From positions 682,001 through 746,000 of the forward strand of contig NZ_JAPEMB010000001.1 in assembly GCF_026343125.1 (NCBI RefSeq): DNA of 64,000 nucleotides, written 5' to 3'. Made by a program: the position numbers and the translations under genes. Shown one piece after another: positions 61,145 through 64,000 of the stretch. Numbering within the stretch: the first letter of the stretch is position 1; every line of letters begins with the position of its first letter. The notes beneath the pieces were generated by a model that was not told where the DNA came from, searched no databases, and saw only the letters and a program-made list of their open reading frames with translations. This DNA is from Streptomyces sp. NBC_00094 (GTDB taxonomy: Bacteria; Actinomycetota; Actinomycetes; Streptomycetales; Streptomycetaceae).

Positions 61145-62692
61145 ATGCGTAAATGGTGGCCCTTGATCGCGATCTGCCTCGGCACCTTCATGCTGCTGGT
61201 GGACGTCACCATCGTGACCGTGGCGCTGCCCGCCATGGCGGCGGACCTCGGCACGACGCTCGCCGATCTCCAGTGGGTGGTCGACATCTACGCGCTGGCA
61301 CTGGCGTCGCTGTTGCTCGGCGTCGGTTCCCGCGCAGACCGGATCGGCCGCAAGAAGGTGTACCTGGTCGGGCTGATCGTCTTCACCGCCGCTTCGGTGG
61401 CGTGCGCGGTCGCCCCGAACGCGGGTGTGCTGATCGGCGCCAGGGCCGTACAGGGCATGGGCGCCGCCGGGATGTTCGGTACGACGATCGCCCTGCTCGG
61501 CATGCACTACAGCGGCCGGGACCGGGGGGTGGCCTTCGCGGTGTGGGGCGCCACCAACTCGGTCGCCGCCGCGGCCGGGCCGATGGTCGGCGGACTCCTC
61601 ACCCAGTACCTGGACTGGCGATGGATCTTCTTCGTCAACCTGCCGGTCTGCCTGGTCGCCGTCGTGATGACGCTGCGTTCGGTGCGAGAGGTCAAGGGCG
61701 AGGGCCGGCAGCGTACGGACGTGCTCGGCATGGTCACCTTCACGGTGGCGAGCGGGGCCCTCACGTTCGGGCTGATCCGAGCCCACTCCGACGGCTGGAC
61801 GGCGTCCTTCACGCTCGCCCTGTTCGCGGCGGCGGCCGTCGCCCTCACCCTCTTCGTCGTGGTCGAGACGAGGCACGAGCACCCCATCCTCGACCTGTCG
61901 CTGTTCCGCAGGCCGTCGTTCACCGGCATCATGATCAGCGCCCTGTTCCTGCAAGGCGCCGCGTTCGCCTATCTGCTGTTCGAGTCGCTGTGGATGCAGT
62001 CCGTCCTGGGGTACGAGCCCGTCGAAGCGGGTCTGTACATCCTGCCCATGTGCGCCTCCGCGTTCGTCGTCTCGGCGCTCGCGGGCCGCTTCGGCCCCTG
62101 GTCGCCCCGGGCGTCCATCGGGGGAGGTCTCGCGCTCATCGCCCTGGGTTCCGGAATGCAGGCCACCCTCGACGCCGGGTCTTCGGGCGGCAGTCTTGTG
62201 GCGGGGCTCGTCGTCTCCGGCCTGGGGGTCGGGCTCGTGACGCCGAGCCTGTCGGCGGCGGCCCTGGCCACGGTGCCGCCGGAGCGCGGAGGCATGGCGG
62301 GTGGTGCGGTCAACACCTTCCGCCAGTTGGGCTTCGCCTTGGGGATCGCCGTGTTCGGCGTGATCTTCCAGTCGCGGATCGAAAGTGTGCTGAAGGCCGA
62401 CGGCAGTGTCCCGGACCCGCACGGGACGGCCGTCGCTCTGAGCGGCGGACAAGCCCGGTCGATCGTCGCCGGCTGGCCGGAAGGCGACCGCGCCGAGATG
62501 GCCCACCTGGTACGTGAGGCGTTCGCGTCCGGCCTGAACGCGGTGCTGGTCGTGGCGGCGGCACTGGGGGCGGCGGCCTCCCTGCTCGTCGTCGCGACGG
62601 TACGCGTCCCCGCGGGCGGCGCCGAGCAGCGGAGGCCGCAACGGGGCGCGAGCCCGCACGGACACGAGACGCGCGCGGACGCCGCCCTGTAG
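61145..62692 (+). CDS. DHA2-type MFS exporter, 14 helices
   Basis: A 515-residue drug:proton antiporter-like exporter; ATG 61145 follows AAGGGG. It opens WWPLIAICLGTFMLLVDVTI, with the DHA2 motif LQWVVDIYALALASLLLGVG, the loop-2 motif GSRADRIGRKKVYLVG and motif C region TNSVAAAAGPMVGGLLTQ. About fourteen helices are visible. It is divergent from the beta-helix gene and next to the pigment cluster. Typical substrates are hydrophobic antibiotics; the palindrome upstream suggests induction. Confidence 0.93.
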   Translation: MRKWWPLIAICLGTFMLLVDVTIVTVALPAMAADLGTTLADLQWVVDIYALALASLLLGVGSRADRIGRKKVYLVGLIVFTAASVACAVAPNAGVLIGARAVQGMGAAGMFGTTIALLGMHYSGRDRGVAFAVWGATNSVAAAAGPMVGGLLTQYLDWRWIFFVNLPVCLVAVVMTLRSVREVKGEGRQRTDVLGMVTFTVASGALTFGLIRAHSDGWTASFTLALFAAAAVALTLFVVVETRHEHPILDLSLFRRPSFTGIMISALFLQGAAFAYLLFESLWMQSVLGYEPVEAGLYILPMCASAFVVSALAGRFGPWSPRASIGGGLALIALGSGMQATLDAGSSGGSLVAGLVVSGLGVGLVTPSLSAAALATVPPERGGMAGGAVNTFRQLGFALGIAVFGVIFQSRIESVLKADGSVPDPHGTAVALSGGQARSIVAGWPEGDRAEMAHLVREAFASGLNAVLVVAAALGAAASLLVVATVRVPAGGAEQRRPQRGASPHGHETRADAAL

Positions 62693-62844
62693 CGCCGGCC
62701 GAGCAGCCCTTCGACAGCGCCACGAAACGTACCGCGCGCCGGCGGCTGAGGGGCGACGGCTCCGACGGCTAGCGGGCTCCCCGCGCGTACCGATCGCGGC
62801 GCAGGGTAGCCGGTCAGTGTGAGAGGCGAAGGAGGCGGTGCGGC

Positions 62845-63294
62845 ATGAGGAGCTCGACGACCGGGCCGCCCACCCGTCCGATCCCCCGGGATCCTTCGGA
62901 GCCGCGCCCCGCGCCTCCCCCGCGTCCCTTCCCGGTCGATCCGGAGCCGCCGCGGCCCACGCCCGGGCCTGCGCCGGAACCGGCGCCGGGGCCCCGGGCC
63001 GGACCTCCGCCCTCGGGCTGCATGAAGATCATGAAAAGGCGATGCGCAGCCGGTCGCGGTGCGCGGCGATCCACGTGGCGAAGGACTGAAGGTCCGGGTC
63101 GAGGTCGCGGACGGCGGCGAGGTCGCGGGCCGCGACGAAGCGCTCCTCGCAGTCCGCGTAGTACTGGAACATGTTGCCCGCCTCGTCCGCGCCGGGAAAT
63201 CCCTGGGCGCGGAACTCGTCCGGGGTCATCGGCTCGTACCGGACCGGCTCGTCGAGCGCGGCCCCGATCGACGCGGCCATGTCGGCGATCTTGA
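62845..63294 (+). CDS. Proline-rich small open frame, doubtful
   Basis: A 149-codon frame whose ATG 62845 has a strong AAGGAGG nine bases upstream. The first ~57 residues are over 40% proline (PRPFPVDPEPPRPTPGPAPE), with GC-rich third positions. The remainder is Arg-rich and runs for 266 bp antisense into the NmrA-like gene, where it looks like a shadow. A short proline-rich protein, a decayed gene or chance are all possible. Confidence 0.25.
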   Translation: MRSSTTGPPTRPIPRDPSEPRPAPPPRPFPVDPEPPRPTPGPAPEPAPGPRAGPPPSGCMKIMKRRCAAGRGARRSTWRRTEGPGRGRGRRRGRGPRRSAPRSPRSTGTCCPPRPRREIPGRGTRPGSSARTGPARRARPRSTRPCRRS

Positions 63295-63985
63295 GGTGTT
63301 CCCCGGCGATGCTGACCGTGGCGGCGATGACGTCGGTGCCACGGCGGAAGAGGGCCAGCGCGGTCCTGCCGATGTCGGCGACGGCGATGCCGGAGAGCTT
63401 GTGGTCACCCATCGGGTAGGTCAGCAGGAAGGCGCCGTCCTCGCCGCGCCGTGGAGCGAAGTCGCTCAACAGGTTCTCCCAGTAGAAGGTGGTGCGCAGG
63501 AAAGTCGTGGGGACGCCCGCGTCGACGAAGTACCGGTCGGCCTCCGCCTTGCCGTCGAAGTGCGGCACCTTGTAGCGCTCCTGGAGCGTCGGCATCCGCT
63601 CGTCGTCCAGCGGGATGCACGCGCGCGTGTCCTCCAGCGTGGACCAGATCGCGTGCTGGACCCCGGCATGCGAAGCGGCCTGGGCGAGGGCCAGCGCCTG
63701 GGTCTTCTCCCGTTCGGCGGACATGTGTTCCCAGAAGGGAGTGACCAGATAGGCCCCGTACGCGTGCGCGAAGGCAGGGCCGAGGCTCGGTGGATCGTCC
63801 ATGTCCGCGGCGACGATGTCCGTGACGCCGAGGCGCCTCAGTTCCTGAGCGGGATCCCCGTCGGGGTGGCGGGTGACGGCCCGTACCGTGAACTCTTCCT
63901 CCTGATCGGCCAGGACGGCTCGGACAAGGCCGCCGCCCTGCCGGCCGGTCGCCCCGATCACCGTGATGACCTTCTTCTCGGCCAT
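63029..63985 (-). CDS. NmrA-family NAD(P)-binding protein
   Basis: A 318-residue atypical short-chain dehydrogenase; ATG 63985 follows GAGGCGAG. The cofactor loop VITVIGATGRQGGGLVRAVL matches the NmrA/HSCARG type GATGxQG, and TRHPDGDPAQELRRLGVTDI and KVPHFDGKAEADRYFVDAGV match the fold. The catalytic Tyr-x-x-x-Lys of active dehydrogenases is not obvious. Such proteins sense NADP(H) or act as reductases; the gene is unlinked in function to its neighbours as far as can be seen. Confidence 0.9.
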   Translation of the reverse strand: MAEKKVITVIGATGRQGGGLVRAVLADQEEEFTVRAVTRHPDGDPAQELRRLGVTDIVAADMDDPPSLGPAFAHAYGAYLVTPFWEHMSAEREKTQALALAQAASHAGVQHAIWSTLEDTRACIPLDDERMPTLQERYKVPHFDGKAEADRYFVDAGVPTTFLRTTFYWENLLSDFAPRRGEDGAFLLTYPMGDHKLSGIAVADIGRTALALFRRGTDVIAATVSIAGEHLKIADMAASIGAALDEPVRYEPMTPDEFRAQGFPGADEAGNMFQYYADCEERFVAARDLAAVRDLDPDLQSFATWIAAHRDRLRIAFS

Positions 63986-64000
63986 GACTCGCCTCGTCTC

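Overview
The window is high-GC actinobacterial DNA, almost certainly from a Streptomyces chromosome. The base composition, the frequent GTG starts with 4-bp GTGA/ATGA overlaps, the class IV lanthipeptide set, the Pls-type synthetase and a complete whiE-like spore-pigment locus all point that way. No tRNA, rRNA or CRISPR was seen. No gene-free stretch exceeds about 300 bp.

Region 1 (1-1874): the 3' part of an uncharacterised protein, a secreted I36-like small protein and a DUF6069-like membrane protein. Region 2 (2063-14569): a large arsenic-resistance island. It holds five ArsR-family repressors, two ArsO-like flavoproteins, an MFS exporter, an ArsP-type permease, an ArsN-type acetyltransferase, the ACR3 arsenite exporter, the ArsC arsenate reductase and a thioredoxin reductase. 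A VOC protein, a zinc-ribbon protein and a MITE lie inside it. Palindromes sharing the core AGGGCCTGTC lie at both edges of the island and inside it.

Region 3 (14742-30872): a carbohydrate locus with two GH1 beta-glucosidases, a DUF1996 protein and two large secreted CBM32 proteins (a clan GH-A type barrel and a beta-helix enzyme). It also has a LacI regulator beside a LacI-type palindrome, an APH-like kinase, an ABC sugar importer (binding protein plus two permeases) and a divergent ROK regulator. Beta-glucan or beta-glucoside use is the likely theme.

Region 4 (30954-43059): two specialised-metabolite loci side by side. One is a Pls/PosA-type membrane NRPS (adenylation, thiolation, membrane and tandem beta-helix-like domains) with an M1 aminopeptidase, which suggests a cationic homo-poly(amino acid) plus its degrading or self-protection enzyme. 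The other is a class IV lanthipeptide cluster: LanL synthetase, a 51-residue venezuelin-like precursor and an ABC exporter. A 36-bp perfect palindrome separates the precursor gene from the exporter genes.

Region 5 (43069-51408): a mixed stretch with a VOC protein, a WD40 remnant, a one-cysteine thioredoxin-like protein, an M9 collagenase, an aldo/keto reductase divergent from a LysR regulator, a secreted membrane-anchored protein and an intact IS630-type element.

Region 6 (51514-63985): a type II polyketide spore-pigment cluster. A divergent FAD hydroxylase faces SchA/CurD-like, cupin, KS-alpha, CLF, ACP, aromatase and TcmI-type cyclase genes, and an O-methyltransferase follows. Beyond it lie a secreted beta-helix protein, a DHA2-type MFS exporter with an operator-like palindrome and an NmrA-type protein. 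Start codons were chosen by ribosome-binding site, overlap with the upstream gene and domain start, so several differ from the longest open frame.
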